The notes under the pieces are model-generated. The model was not told the origin of the DNA. It saw only the letters and a program-made list of their open reading frames with translations, and searched no databases. A program made the translations under genes and the position numbers. A stretch of DNA of 64,000 nucleotides from Bacillota bacterium (lineage in GTDB: Bacteria; Bacillota; Clostridia; Tissierellales; Tissierellaceae). Of the stretch, positions 43,811-53,588 are shown piece by piece. The number at the start of each line of letters is the position of its first letter. The first letter of the stretch is position 1. The DNA lies in assembly GCA_023388495.1 (NCBI GenBank), contig JAEWGC010000046.1, forward strand, positions 52,300 through 116,299, read 5' to 3'.

Positions 43811-44911
43811 CTATTTAAATCTAATCTTGCTAAAGAATCTTTCTATAATATTAGTTTTCCTTATTGCATCCTTAGCTATTAAATTGCTTTTATTTATCAA
43901 TTGACCATCAAAATAAGTGTTTATATAACCTATTCTATCTCCTCTTTCTATAGGCGTCTGGATGTCACTAGGAACATCTATAGAAACTGTTATTTTTTCT
44001 CTTTCTCCATCTTTTAATGGATAAAAGAAGCTATTCTCACTGACCAGATTAACAAATTCTTTATTTCCGTTAATTACATTTGTTTTTTTCATAAATTGTC
44101 CCTTGTCATATATAAGGAACTCTTTGTAATTATTAAAACCATAATCCAATAGTTTATAATTATCATTAAACCAGTTAGGAGCATTAAGAGATACGGCTAT
44201 TAGACGCATTCCATTTTTACTTGCCGATGAAACTAAACATCTACCTGATCTCATAGTATAGCCTGTTTTTACTCCATCTCCTCCAGTATACTCCCATAAT
44301 GTTTTATTTTTATTGTAGAAATAATTGTTTTCCTCCCTATCTGCAACATATGACTTAGATCTTACAATATTTGCAAACTCATCATATGAAAATGCTGCCT
44401 TTGTTATTAGAGCTAAATCATAGGCAGTGGAATAATGTAGATCATGATGTAATCCATGAGGGTTAGCAAAGTTAGTGTTTAATGCCCCTATCGATTGGGC
44501 TTTTTTATTCATTAAAGATACAAAACTATCTAGATCTCCTCCGATATGAATTGCTATAGCTTCTGCAGCATCATTGCCAGACCTTAACATAAGCCCATAA
44601 AGCATATCCTTTAAACTAAGAATTTCTCCATCTCTTAAATATATACTAGATCCTTCCACGCCAACAGATTCTTTTTTTATTACCACCTTATCATCTATAT
44701 TGCCTTTTTCCAACGCAACTAATGCAGTCATAATCTTTGTAGTGCTAGCCATTGGCATTTTTCTATGAGCATTTCTTTCATAAAGTACTCTTCCCGTTTG
44801 GCTATCTATTAAAATATAAGACTGTGCACTTAAGTCTAAGTTTTCACCATATACTATATTAGAACATAAAATGATTATTAAAATCAGAATTATATATCTA
44901 AATCTTCTCAT
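43811..44911 (-). CDS. D-Ala-D-Ala carboxypeptidase (PBP5-like), DacB type
   Basis: The signal peptide (about 1-22) is followed by SxxK in MASTTKIMTAL, SxN in RSGNDAAEA and KTG in GVKTGYTMRS: a complete low-molecular-weight PBP active site. A beta-rich C-terminal domain ends in a basic amphipathic helix (NIIERFFSKIRFK) for membrane attachment. It trims stem peptides of peptidoglycan. Proximity to ytfJ suggests the spore-cortex enzyme DacB, but this is context only. Confidence 0.9.
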   Translation of the reverse strand: MRRFRYIILILIIILCSNIVYGENLDLSAQSYILIDSQTGRVLYERNAHRKMPMASTTKIMTALVALEKGNIDDKVVIKKESVGVEGSSIYLRDGEILSLKDMLYGLMLRSGNDAAEAIAIHIGGDLDSFVSLMNKKAQSIGALNTNFANPHGLHHDLHYSTAYDLALITKAAFSYDEFANIVRSKSYVADREENNYFYNKNKTLWEYTGGDGVKTGYTMRSGRCLVSSASKNGMRLIAVSLNAPNWFNDNYKLLDYGFNNYKEFLIYDKGQFMKKTNVINGNKEFVNLVSENSFFYPLKDGEREKITVSIDVPSDIQTPIERGDRIGYINTYFDGQLINKSNLIAKDAIRKTNIIERFFSKIRFK

Positions 44912-44997
44912 TAAAAGTACCTCCTGCTAATCTAGTGTAATTTAAAAGAAGCAAGATATACATCCTGCTCCTAGTATGCAAAACAACATATTAACTT

Positions 44998-45432
44998 CTA
45001 CTGCATTTCGTTATAATTCATATTTTGCTGAGTATTAGTATTATTGTTTTTATTAGCAAAGGATTGTTGTAGATTATCTGCCATCTTTTCAACAAATCCA
45101 AATAAATTTGTTAGGGCACTATTTCCTTCATCTACTGTTAATAATTTTATTTGTTCATTACCCACTACAATAAAGCCTACTGGAGATACAGAGACACCAG
45201 CTCCACTTCCTCCACCAAATGGAAGTTTGTTTTCTGTCATATTATTTTTATCCTTATCTCTATTAAATTCACTACCACCTGATGCAAATCCAAAAGATAT
45301 TTTTGAGACTGGTATTATCACAGATCCATCTGCCGCATGTACAGCATCACCTACTATAGTATTTACATCTACCATCTCTTTTAAGCTATTCATTGTAGTT
45401 TTCATTAATCCTTCTATTGGATGTTCTGGCAA
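44998..45432 (-). CDS. ytfJ: Sporulation protein YtfJ (GerW family)
   Basis: After the start, PEHPIEGLMKTTMNSLKEMVDVNTIVGDAV matches the family N-terminus, followed by the KISFGFASGGSEF and SGAGVSVSPVGFIVV glycine segments and a Gln/Asn-rich tail. YtfJ is a forespore-made protein affecting L-alanine germination (GerW) in Bacillus. The frame reaches back to 45444, but AAGGTGG selects a TTG at 45432. The gene overlaps the end of the DUF2953 gene by 47 bases. Confidence 0.92.
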   Translation of the reverse strand: MPEHPIEGLMKTTMNSLKEMVDVNTIVGDAVHAADGSVIIPVSKISFGFASGGSEFNRDKDKNNMTENKLPFGGGSGAGVSVSPVGFIVVGNEQIKLLTVDEGNSALTNLFGFVEKMADNLQQSFANKNNNTNTQQNMNYNEMQ

Positions 45433-45952
45433 TACTATCACCACCTTTTCTTATCTTTAAAATCCTAATGTACGCAATAATAATATAAACCAAATTTACT
45501 TTAATTATACATAAAAAAAACAATTCAAAAATGTCTTGATTAAACTTTGGAATCACCTGTATTTCCTTCTCATTGATCTTATCTATATCATAACTATTAA
45601 GAAAATATGCAAAAATGCTATTAACTATAGCCCAAGTAATACCAACTGCTATTCCCAATAAACTGGCATCTTTAAAACCAAGGTTAATAGTAAGATATAG
45701 CTTTCTAATATCTCCTTTATCAATAAAGTATATAAAAAAATCAATAGCATTAATCTTTGAATTATTTCCTTTATTACTCTCTTCCTTATTATCTTTTTTT
45801 GTAGAATCAATTTCTTTTTTTATAAGTCCAAATAAATATGTAAGAGTAACCTGATATTTTGAATTATCAGTGAACTCATAATATACCTGAATTTTAATAG
45901 GTATTAAAATTAAAATCAAACATAACAACAAGAAAAGAAAAAAGTATGTCAC
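45386..45952 (-). CDS. DUF2953 protein (YtfI-like)
   Basis: An N-terminal transmembrane helix (about 3-22), a VYYEFTDNSKYQVTLTYLFGLIKKEI segment typical of DUF2953, and two more hydrophobic stretches at about 105-125 and 160-180. The GTG at 45952 follows AAAGGAAG and is preferred to the upstream ATG at 45976. The ytfI-ytfJ pair is conserved in spore formers; molecular role unknown. Confidence 0.8.
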   Translation of the reverse strand: MTYFFLFLLLCLILILIPIKIQVYYEFTDNSKYQVTLTYLFGLIKKEIDSTKKDNKEESNKGNNSKINAIDFFIYFIDKGDIRKLYLTINLGFKDASLLGIAVGITWAIVNSIFAYFLNSYDIDKINEKEIQVIPKFNQDIFELFFLCIIKVNLVYIIIAYIRILKIRKGGDSIARTSNRRINENYNE

Positions 45953-46000
45953 AGTATCACTTCCTTTTGGAATCACTATCTATATATTTCCAAAAAAAAG

Positions 46001-46030
46001 AAAAATAATACCAAACTTAGTATTATTTTT
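46001..46030 (-). terminator. Terminator after scpB
   Basis: AAAAATAATAC and GTATTATTTTT are perfect 11-base arms overlapping the scpB stop. Confidence 0.7.
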
Positions 46031-46568
46031 CTACATTTATATTATCTATATCCTCAGCAATATCTTTTAAAGGAGGTAATTCTTGAAGATTTTCTAAACC
46101 AAAACATCTTAAAAAAGTATCCGTAGTCCCATATAATATTGGCCTACCTACTCTTTCTAGACGACCACATTCTTCAATGAGACCTCTTTCAATCAACGTC
46201 TCTATTGCCTTGTCACATCTAACACCCCTTATTGCCTCAACATCTGATTTAATGATAGGTTGTCTATATGCAATAATTGATAATGTTTCCAAGGCAGCAT
46301 TTGATAAATTTTTAGTTGTTTTAGGATTAGATAATTTCTTAATCCATTCAAAGTTCTCAGGCCTTGTTCCCAATTGATAAGAATCATTTACCTTTATTAT
46401 TCTAATCCCTCTCATATTATAATCAAATTCATCTATCATTTCTTGCATAACTTTAGATAATTCATCTTCTTTTACTTCTACAATAGATGCTATATCTTTA
46501 ATATCTAGGGGATCTCCCCAAGTAAATAATAAAGATTCAATTATAGATTTAAGTTCTCTAATGTCCAT
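46023..46568 (-). CDS. scpB: Segregation and condensation protein B
   Basis: ScpB is the dimeric winged-helix (kite) subunit of the SMC condensin complex. Conserved segments: IIESLLFTWGDPLDI, LGTRPENFEWI, LSNAALETLSIIAYRQPI, RGVRCDKAIETLIERGLIEECGR and RPILYGTTDTFLRCFGL. The length of 181 residues is normal. It follows scpA by three bases. Confidence 0.95.
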   Translation of the reverse strand: MDIRELKSIIESLLFTWGDPLDIKDIASIVEVKEDELSKVMQEMIDEFDYNMRGIRIIKVNDSYQLGTRPENFEWIKKLSNPKTTKNLSNAALETLSIIAYRQPIIKSDVEAIRGVRCDKAIETLIERGLIEECGRLERVGRPILYGTTDTFLRCFGLENLQELPPLKDIAEDIDNINVEK

Positions 46569-46571
46569 ATA

Positions 46572-47318
46572 TTACTGCTCCTCTTCTATTCTTCTACTAA
46601 TAATTAGATCAGAAAAATCTTCATCTTGTCTTACATAAACATATTTCATCCTAATCATTTCTAAAACAGATAAAAAATATGTTATAATTTCTTTTCTAGT
46701 ACTGTCTTTTCCCAGTAAAGAACTAAATGTTAATGCTTTATCTATTTGCAGTCTTTGTGTTATATCTTTTATACATTCTTCTAGTGTATATTCATCCCTT
46801 TGTATTTCACTAATATCTAAAACCCTATTTTCACTATTTCTTTTTTTAATAATATTATTTAGAGATTTTAATAATAAGTCTATATTTAATCCCTCTAGCT
46901 CAAACTTTTCATCTTCTAAGTCCATTAAGTCTTCCTTTGGCTTATAATAAACTTTGGAATGAATAGTCTCTAATATTCTAAAATCTTCTGCTATCCCTTT
47001 ATACTTCTTATACTCTACCAACCTTCTAACAAGCTCTGCTCTAGGATCTGCTTCTTCCATTTCTAACTGTGCATTTTCAAAATTCTCTCTACTTGGAATA
47101 AGTAGCTTTGACTTAATTTCTAATAATGTGGCAGCCATTACTAAAAACTCACTAGCAACATCTAAATTCAATTCTTCCATTTGAGCAATATAATCAAGGA
47201 ATTGCTCAGCTATAAGGCTAATAGGTATATCATATATATCTATTTCAGCCTTATCAATAAGATGAAGCAATAAATCCATAGGTCCTTCAAAGGCTTCTAT
47301 TGCTATTTTGTAATCCAT
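46572..47318 (-). CDS. scpA: Segregation and condensation protein A
   Basis: ScpA is the kleisin that bridges SMC heads. FEGPMDLLLHLIDKAEIDIYDIPI at the N-terminus, EFLVMAATLLEIKSKLLIP, and a C-terminal winged helix (LSVLEMIRMKYVYVRQDEDF) are all present in 248 residues. It works with ScpB, encoded next. Confidence 0.95.
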   Translation of the reverse strand: MDYKIAIEAFEGPMDLLLHLIDKAEIDIYDIPISLIAEQFLDYIAQMEELNLDVASEFLVMAATLLEIKSKLLIPSRENFENAQLEMEEADPRAELVRRLVEYKKYKGIAEDFRILETIHSKVYYKPKEDLMDLEDEKFELEGLNIDLLLKSLNNIIKKRNSENRVLDISEIQRDEYTLEECIKDITQRLQIDKALTFSSLLGKDSTRKEIITYFLSVLEMIRMKYVYVRQDEDFSDLIISRRIEEEQ

Positions 47319-47328
47319 AATAAAACTC

Positions 47329-47916
47329 CTATCCTATTATTAAAATCAACAAATTCAATATCCAATCTATCATAGGGCCCATTATCCTATCTATGACATT
47401 AGTGGCTATAAGAATAATAAGAACTATATATAAATATCTCTCGTATTTATAGAAATAATATTCTAGTTTATTTGGCAGTAAAGATGCAATAATCTTAGAT
47501 CCATCTAATGGGGGAAAAGGTAGTAAGTTGAATACCCCTAACATAATATTATACCATAAAGTTATAAGTATGATTTCAAAAAGTATAGGACTGGTTATAA
47601 CATTGAAAGATAAAATAAATCCCATAACAATTGCAATAATAAAATTTGTTATTGGTCCCGCTAAGGATACTAAGATAGTATCTCTCTTTCTATTTTTAAA
47701 ATTAAATGGATTTATTGGTACAGGCTTGGCCCATCCAAATTTAAATATAAGTAAAAAAAGAAAGCCCGTTAAATCCATGTGTTTTAAAGGATTTAATGTT
47801 AATCTCCCTGAATTTTTAGCTGTATTGTCTCCCAATAGATATGCTGCGTAACCATGAGCTAGTTCATGAAATATAATAGCTACAAAAAGTCCTGGTAAAT
47901 TATAAATAATATCCAT
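47329..47916 (-). CDS. M50 site-2-type membrane metalloprotease
   Basis: The zinc motif HExxH is in IFHELAHGYAAY at about residue 17, and the third ligand region is NLLPFPPLDGSKI near 130. Five or six transmembrane helices fill the 195 residues. This short YwhC-like class lacks a PDZ domain. It sits directly upstream of scpA, a common Firmicutes arrangement. The substrate is unknown. Confidence 0.88.
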   Translation of the reverse strand: MDIIYNLPGLFVAIIFHELAHGYAAYLLGDNTAKNSGRLTLNPLKHMDLTGFLFLLIFKFGWAKPVPINPFNFKNRKRDTILVSLAGPITNFIIAIVMGFILSFNVITSPILFEIILITLWYNIMLGVFNLLPFPPLDGSKIIASLLPNKLEYYFYKYERYLYIVLIILIATNVIDRIMGPMIDWILNLLILIIG

Positions 47917-47951
47917 AAAAACACCCCTCTTTCTTCAACATCTATTATAAC

Positions 47952-47994
47952 ATTATACAACCCCGACCAATTAAAGTCGAGGTTGTATATAATA
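47952..47994 (-). terminator. Probable terminator after dacF
   Basis: ATTATACAACCCCGAC and GTCGAGGTTGTATATAAT form a long stem with one mismatch between the dacF and M50 genes. The T-run is weak. Confidence 0.5.
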
Positions 47995-48011
47995 TTTAAT
48001 TTAATTTAATT

Positions 48012-49169
48012 TTATCTTCCTTTTAAATAACTCTTCATAGTCCTGTTTAGCATATCAATTAAATTAGCCTTTTTTATGTCTGTTTTTGAGATTAGCTTTA
48101 TTCTATCTATCTCTTTACCATCTATGCTAACTACAAGTTCACCAACTTCATCACCAGCTAATATAGGTGCATTAACTGTTTCAGGTAGAATAATTTCCTT
48201 AGTAATATTGCCTTTCTCTCCCTTTGGTAACAATACATATGCATCTCTAGAGAGCATAAGCTCTATCTCTTGTATCTTACCTTTTTCTACAGGTAATGCT
48301 GAAATAATATCTCCTTTATTTCCTATGGCAATAGAATCATAGTTTGCAAATCCATAATCTAACATTCTCTTTGCCTCATCAAACCTAAGTTTAGAATTAT
48401 TTACTCCCATAACAACTGCTATTAGCTGTAAATTCCCTCTTTTAGCTGATGCCGATAAACAGAAACCTGCCTCATTAGTTGAACCTGTTTTAACTCCATT
48501 GGCACCACTATACTCTTTAATCAATCTATTAGTATTTACCATAACCTGAGTACTAGATTTATTTTTACCTACTTGCATTTCAGTCATATAGGTAGTCAGC
48601 CATTCATGAACTCTTTCATGTTTTAATAACTCCTTAGACATCAATGCAACGTCATAGGCAGAAACATAGTGATTTTCATTAGGCATTCCGCTTGCATTAT
48701 GAAATTCAGTGTTTTCCATACCTAAAGTCTTAGCTCTTTCATTCATCATTTTGACAAAAATCTCTTCCGAGCCAGCAATATGCTCCGCTAATGCCACAGA
48801 AGCATCATTAGCAGATCTAATGGCAATCGCCTTGAATAAATTCTCTACAGTTTGAGTTTCACCAGCTTGTAAGAATACTGTTGACCCTTTTACTTTAGAA
48901 GCCTGTTCACTAACCATTACCTTATCAGTTAATTTAATTCTACCTGAATCCAGTGCTTCCATTCCCAATAACAAGGTCATTACCTTAGTTATACTAGCAG
49001 GAGCTAATCTCTCATTTTCATTTAACTTGTAAATTATAGCCCCTGTATTAACATCCATAAGTATTGCAGATTTGGCATTAACCTTTAGGTCGACCTCAGC
49101 ATATACACCTAATGGAATAGTATAAATTATTAAAAGCAGTAATATAATGGATACAAGTCTTCTTTTCAA
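48012..49169 (-). CDS. dacF: D-Ala-D-Ala carboxypeptidase DacF
   Basis: The signal peptide (1-24) is followed by SxxK in APASITKVMTLL, SxN in RSANDASVAL and KTG in GVKTGSTNEAG. The PBP5 C-terminal domain and basic amphipathic tail (NLIDMLNRTMKSYLKGR) complete 385 residues. The xerD-punA-pdp-dacF order equals the B. subtilis locus, where DacF tailors forespore peptidoglycan. The spoIIA operon that follows dacF there does not follow here. The start is TTG after GGAGG. Confidence 0.92.
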   Translation of the reverse strand: MKRRLVSIILLLLIIYTIPLGVYAEVDLKVNAKSAILMDVNTGAIIYKLNENERLAPASITKVMTLLLGMEALDSGRIKLTDKVMVSEQASKVKGSTVFLQAGETQTVENLFKAIAIRSANDASVALAEHIAGSEEIFVKMMNERAKTLGMENTEFHNASGMPNENHYVSAYDVALMSKELLKHERVHEWLTTYMTEMQVGKNKSSTQVMVNTNRLIKEYSGANGVKTGSTNEAGFCLSASAKRGNLQLIAVVMGVNNSKLRFDEAKRMLDYGFANYDSIAIGNKGDIISALPVEKGKIQEIELMLSRDAYVLLPKGEKGNITKEIILPETVNAPILAGDEVGELVVSIDGKEIDRIKLISKTDIKKANLIDMLNRTMKSYLKGR

Positions 49170-49274
49170 CCTATTACCTCCATTTCATATATTTGCTTTT
49201 ATATTATCCACTAAATTCCTTTGTTATACTGAAGAATAATATTTTCCTACAATTGGAAATTCCATTAGAATTTA

Positions 49275-50576
49275 TTACATAATTACATCGTAAATATACT
49301 TTTCTAATATTGGCTTATTTTCATCTATTGTGAAAGCATCAATGGCTCTTTCATAAGCATCTTCATAAGTTTCCTTATTAGTATGCAAAATACAAAGTGT
49401 TTCATCTTTTTCTACCTTATCACCTATTTTCTTCCTAATTGTAATTCCAGCAGAATAATCAATATTGTCTTCCTTAGTCCTTCTACCTGCACCTAAAAGC
49501 ATAGCAGATATTCCTATACTTTCAGCATCTATTGAATTAACGTATCCAGTATTTAAAGCCTTTACTTCTATATGGTACTTAGCCTTAGGAAGTTTATCTG
49601 GATTATGGACTATATCTGGATTACCACCTTGTATCTTTATTAATTCTTTCAATTTACTAATAGCTTCTCCACTTTTTATTACATTGCTAAGTTTTTTATA
49701 GGCAGTATCAAAATTTTCAAATGCTCCTCCAAGGATACACATATAGGATGCTATAGTTAAGGCTATGGTAGTTTCATCCTCGGCTCCTTCTCCTTTTAGA
49801 ACCTTAATTGCTTCCATAACTTCATTAGCATTTCCTACCTCATGCCCTAATGGTTGATCCATGTTTGTAATCACTGCCACTGTTTTTCTGTTAAGGGAAG
49901 CTCCTATGTCTACCATAGTCCTTGCTAACTCCCTAGCTTCATCTATATTTTTCATAAAGGCTCCTGAACCTACTTTTACATCTAGAACTATAGCCTCTGC
50001 CCCTGAGGCTATTTTCTTACTCATTATAGAGCTTGCTATAAGTGGTATACTATCTACAGTAGATGTAACATCCCTTAGAGCATATATTTTCTTATCTGCC
50101 GGTGTAAGATTAGCTGATTGTCCAATAATAGCCATCTTATGAGTATTTACATTGTTAATGAACTCTTCACTGCTCATTTCGATTTTAAAGCCCTCTATGG
50201 ACTCTAGTTTATCTAAAGTCCCTCCTGTATGACCTAATCCTCTACCAGACATTTTAGCTACTGGAATTCCCATAGTAGCCACTAGAGGAATAACAATTAG
50301 ACTTATTTTATCTCCAACTCCACCAGTAGAATGTTTATCAACTTTAATTCCTTCTATAAGAGATAAATCCACCTTTTCTCCTGAGTTTACAAATGCAAGT
50401 GTTAAATCAGCAGTTTCCTCTTTATTCATGCCTTTAAAATATATAGCCATCAAAAGCGCTGCCATTTGATAATCTGGAATTAGATTATTAGTATATCCTT
50501 GTACTACAAAGTTAATTTCTTCAGATGTTAATCTTTTCCCCTGTTTCTTTTTTTCAATAATATCATATATCCTCAC
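49275..50576 (-). CDS. pdp: Pyrimidine-nucleoside phosphorylase
   Basis: Pdp cleaves uridine and thymidine to base and (deoxy)ribose-1-phosphate. KVDKHSTGGVGDKISL, MSGRGLGHTGGTLDKLESI and DVKVGSGAFMKN are the phosphate- and base-binding signatures. The frame begins at 50585, but a GTG at 50576 (MRIYDIIEKKKQGK) lies correctly behind GGGGTGAT and matches the family start, giving 433 residues. Confidence 0.95.
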   Translation of the reverse strand: MRIYDIIEKKKQGKRLTSEEINFVVQGYTNNLIPDYQMAALLMAIYFKGMNKEETADLTLAFVNSGEKVDLSLIEGIKVDKHSTGGVGDKISLIVIPLVATMGIPVAKMSGRGLGHTGGTLDKLESIEGFKIEMSSEEFINNVNTHKMAIIGQSANLTPADKKIYALRDVTSTVDSIPLIASSIMSKKIASGAEAIVLDVKVGSGAFMKNIDEARELARTMVDIGASLNRKTVAVITNMDQPLGHEVGNANEVMEAIKVLKGEGAEDETTIALTIASYMCILGGAFENFDTAYKKLSNVIKSGEAISKLKELIKIQGGNPDIVHNPDKLPKAKYHIEVKALNTGYVNSIDAESIGISAMLLGAGRRTKEDNIDYSAGITIRKKIGDKVEKDETLCILHTNKETYEDAYERAIDAFTIDENKPILEKYIYDVIM

Positions 50577-50590
50577 GGATATCACCCCAT

Positions 50591-51409
50591 TTATATATTA
50601 TAAATAATCTCAACAATTAATTTTTCAAAATTATCTTTTACCTTCATAGACGTTTCTACAACTTCTTCATGATTTAAAGGTTGATCTAATATACCTGATG
50701 CCATATTAGTTATGCAGGATATCCCCAGAACTTTTATTCCTTGATGATTCGCAACTATTACTTCTGGAACTGTGGACATACCAACAGCATCTGCACCTAA
50801 AATCCTAGCTAATTTTACTTCTGCTGGAGTTTCATATGTTGGCCCAGTAAACCACATATAAACTCCTTCTTTAAGATCTAATCCTAACTTCTTACCTGTT
50901 TCTTTGGCTAGACTTATATAATCCATATTATATGGCTTTGACATATCAACAAACCTAGGTCCTAATTTATTTAAGTTTTCACCAATTAAAGGGTTTTGAC
51001 CTGTAAAATTAATATGATCACGAATGATCATCAAATCTCCAGGTACAAAGTCAATATTTGCACCACCAGCTGCATTAGTTACTATTAAGCTTTCTATACC
51101 AATTCCTATCATCACTCTTATAGGAAAAGTAACATCCTTTAAAGGATAGCCTTCATAGAAATGAAATCTTCCCTGCATTGCAACTACAGTTTTTCCTCCT
51201 AGCTCTCCTATAACTAACTGTCCAGCATGTCCTTCTACTGTTGATCTTGGAAATCCTGGTATATCTTCATATTTGATTATAGTAGGATTTTCTATTTTGT
51301 CTGCTAAAGCACCTAATCCTGATCCTAGTACTAATCCTACCTTTGGCGAATGGGCAGTCTTTGAAGCTATAAAATCAACAGACTCCTGAATTTTTTTCAT
51401 ATAATCCAT
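50591..51409 (-). CDS. punA: Purine-nucleoside phosphorylase
   Basis: The trimeric PNP signature is present: GLVLGSGLGALADKI, STVEGHAGQLVIG, VAMQGRFHFYEGY, VTNAAGGANIDF and EVIVANHQGIKVLGISCITNMA. It cleaves purine nucleosides in salvage, in the same operon as pdp. The length of 272 residues is normal. Confidence 0.96.
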   Translation of the reverse strand: MDYMKKIQESVDFIASKTAHSPKVGLVLGSGLGALADKIENPTIIKYEDIPGFPRSTVEGHAGQLVIGELGGKTVVAMQGRFHFYEGYPLKDVTFPIRVMIGIGIESLIVTNAAGGANIDFVPGDLMIIRDHINFTGQNPLIGENLNKLGPRFVDMSKPYNMDYISLAKETGKKLGLDLKEGVYMWFTGPTYETPAEVKLARILGADAVGMSTVPEVIVANHQGIKVLGISCITNMASGILDQPLNHEEVVETSMKVKDNFEKLIVEIIYNI

Positions 51410-51420
51410 TTTTTCTCCTC

Positions 51421-52311
51421 CTATGCTCTTGGATGTGATTTTTTATATACTTCCCTCAATTCCCTATCATTTGATGCAAACGAATAAATATGAGTGGTGG
51501 ATACATCAGAATGCCCTAACATTTCCTGAACCGTTTTAATATCTGCACCATTTTCAATTAAGTGAACAGCAAATGAGTGTCTAAGGGTATGAGGGGTTAT
51601 TGTTTTATCTATATTAGACTTCTTAGTGTATTGCTTTATTATTTTCCAAAAACCTTGTCTAGTTAACCTACTGCCACTATAATTTATAAAAAGAGGGTCT
51701 TCACCATTCTCAGTTTCACTAGGTCTATATATGGCAATATAATGAGTTAATGCATCTAAAGCTAAATTTCCTATAGGTATAACCCTTTGATTATTATCAT
51801 TTTCTTTAATATTAATTAAACCAAGCTCTAGTTCTACATCATCTATATTCAGGGCTATTATTTCTGATACTCTAAGGCCAGCTGCATATAATAATTCAAG
51901 CATAGCCTTGTCCCTAGCTCCCTTAAAATTATTTCCCTTTGGCTGGGATAATAGAATATTAACCTCATCTACAGTTAAAACAGATGGTATTTTCTTTTCT
52001 GATTTAGGAGTTTTCAGATTTAGAGTCGGATCCTCACTAACTATATTATTGTTTAATAAAAATTGAAAAAAGCACCTAATTGAAGCTAAATTTCTAGATA
52101 TAGTAGAAGTTGCTTTTCCAATTTTTTGGAGATTCATTAGATATGTAATAATAGTAGTCTTGTTTGTTTCTTTATAATCTTCAATTCCATTCTCTAATAA
52201 ATATTCTTTAAACTGTAAAATATCTCTTATATATGCTTCTAAGGTATTACTCCTTAATTTTTTCTCATTTTTAATGTACTCTAAATAATCTACCATAATC
52301 CTATCTGACAT
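51421..52311 (-). CDS. xerD: Site-specific tyrosine recombinase XerD
   Basis: The 296 residues are standard for XerD. The catalytic set is complete: Arg in YAAGLRVSEII, Lys in KENDNNQRVIPI region, HTLRHSFAVHLIENG, and GHSDVSTTHIYSF with the Tyr nucleophile. It is placed between spoIIM and punA as in other Firmicutes, and the xerC-like gene at 6003 is its likely partner in dimer resolution. Confidence 0.93.
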   Translation of the reverse strand: MSDRIMVDYLEYIKNEKKLRSNTLEAYIRDILQFKEYLLENGIEDYKETNKTTIITYLMNLQKIGKATSTISRNLASIRCFFQFLLNNNIVSEDPTLNLKTPKSEKKIPSVLTVDEVNILLSQPKGNNFKGARDKAMLELLYAAGLRVSEIIALNIDDVELELGLINIKENDNNQRVIPIGNLALDALTHYIAIYRPSETENGEDPLFINYSGSRLTRQGFWKIIKQYTKKSNIDKTITPHTLRHSFAVHLIENGADIKTVQEMLGHSDVSTTHIYSFASNDRELREVYKKSHPRA

Positions 52312-52345
52312 ATTACTTCTCCTTTGTGATCACAATTTTAAAATG

Positions 52346-52963
52346 CTATAAACTAAATCCAATTAAATTTAAAAAATATGGGGTAAAAAAACCTTCTATT
52401 AAAGATCCAACTATAATAATTACAAAAAATAATAACATTAAAATTGAATAATCTGTTATATCCCTGGAATATATTCTACGACTCTTACTTTTCATTCTAT
52501 AAAGAGATTGAGATAAGCCTACAGAACCTATGGCCAAAAATCCAGGTATAATTATTAAATAATGAGGCAAAAGCCCTGATAAGGCAAATAAAAAACCCTT
52601 TATTCCAAATTTTTCAACTAAAATTCCAACTGTAAATCCTATTGCGGCACCCTTCCAACAAATAATTAGAGGTATGATTAATATACCCAAACTAATAAGC
52701 CCTAGAACCCAAACAATAAATAAAATTTTTATGTTAGAAAGTAAGGATAACTTAAATATATCTAAAGATTTATAGTTGCCATCTTTTATATAGTTAAAAA
52801 TCCAACTAAAATGATCTACTAGTTTTAAATTGTCTTCAGTACTTAATCTATTAATAATTATTGCACCAGCCACTATACCAATAATAAAAAACATAGCTAG
52901 TGTGAAATATACAACAAAATTGCCCTGAAAATGTCTTTTACTTAAGGTTCTAATTTTTATCAA
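52346..52963 (-). CDS. spoIIM: Stage II sporulation protein M
   Basis: Five transmembrane helices and the Leu-Ser-rich IKILFIVWVLGLISLGILIIP and CWKGAAIGFTVG segments match SpoIIM, a component of the SpoIID-M-P engulfment complex in the septal membrane. The start is TTG after AAAGGGGG. The location next to the Nudix and xerD genes is the conserved one. Confidence 0.93.
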   Translation of the reverse strand: MIKIRTLSKRHFQGNFVVYFTLAMFFIIGIVAGAIIINRLSTEDNLKLVDHFSWIFNYIKDGNYKSLDIFKLSLLSNIKILFIVWVLGLISLGILIIPLIICWKGAAIGFTVGILVEKFGIKGFLFALSGLLPHYLIIIPGFLAIGSVGLSQSLYRMKSKSRRIYSRDITDYSILMLLFFVIIIVGSLIEGFFTPYFLNLIGFSL

Positions 52964-53029
52964 AATTTTTTCCCCCTTTTGTATACAAGCCTTATAAAAA
53001 TATTATGCTAAAAGGGAGTAGATTATCAC

Positions 53030-53575
53030 TTATTGTTTTTTATCTATATATTTTTTTGCAAGGTTAATACCTATTATGGTTTTGCTATCTATTATCTCGC
53101 CTCTTTCAACCATTTTAATAAGATCGTCAATATTATATTTTTCCATTTCTATAAACTCTCCTGAATCTGGTGTTGCTTCCCCTTCTATTAAATCAGTAGC
53201 TAAAAACAAATATATCTTTTCATTTGAAAATCCTGGTGAAGTATAAAACTCCAATAGATATTCTATCTTTTTAGCTTCATATCCAGTTTCTTCCTTTAGC
53301 TCTCTAATAGCAGTCTCCCTAGGCTCTTCATTTAATTCTAGCTTTCCTGCTGGTATCTCCAATAAAAATCTCTCAATAGCTTTTCTATATTGCTTAACTA
53401 GTATAATAGAGTTATCACTGGCTACAGGTATAACAGCAACTCCTCCTGGGTGTTCTACTATCTCTCTTTTAGAATATTTCTTATCTGGTATTTCTACAGT
53501 ATCTACTCTTAAATTAAGTAGTTTGCCTTCATATATTTTATCAGATTTCATGGTCTTTTCCTCAAATATCATCAT
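53030..53575 (-). CDS. nudF: ADP-ribose pyrophosphatase (Nudix)
   Basis: The Nudix box GKLELNEEPRETAIRELKEETG fits GX5EX7REUXEEXGU, and AVIPVASDNSIILVKQYRKAIERFLLEIPAG is the upstream ADPRase pattern. It hydrolyses ADP-ribose to AMP and ribose-5-phosphate. AAAGGAGG precedes the two ATGs. Confidence 0.92.
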   Translation of the reverse strand: MMIFEEKTMKSDKIYEGKLLNLRVDTVEIPDKKYSKREIVEHPGGVAVIPVASDNSIILVKQYRKAIERFLLEIPAGKLELNEEPRETAIRELKEETGYEAKKIEYLLEFYTSPGFSNEKIYLFLATDLIEGEATPDSGEFIEMEKYNIDDLIKMVERGEIIDSKTIIGINLAKKYIDKKQ

Positions 53576-53588
53576 ATATCCTCCTTTC

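Noticed and set aside
43481..43900. Plus-strand frame 43529-43882 and similar long antisense frames
   Set aside because: They mirror conserved minus-strand genes, span their boundaries and lack translation signals.
45386..45444. A genuine 59-base overlap of ytfJ and the DUF2953 gene
   Set aside because: Most of the extra length comes from choosing the first possible start of ytfJ. With the ribosome-binding-site-supported TTG the overlap is 47 bases; the remaining overlap is real.
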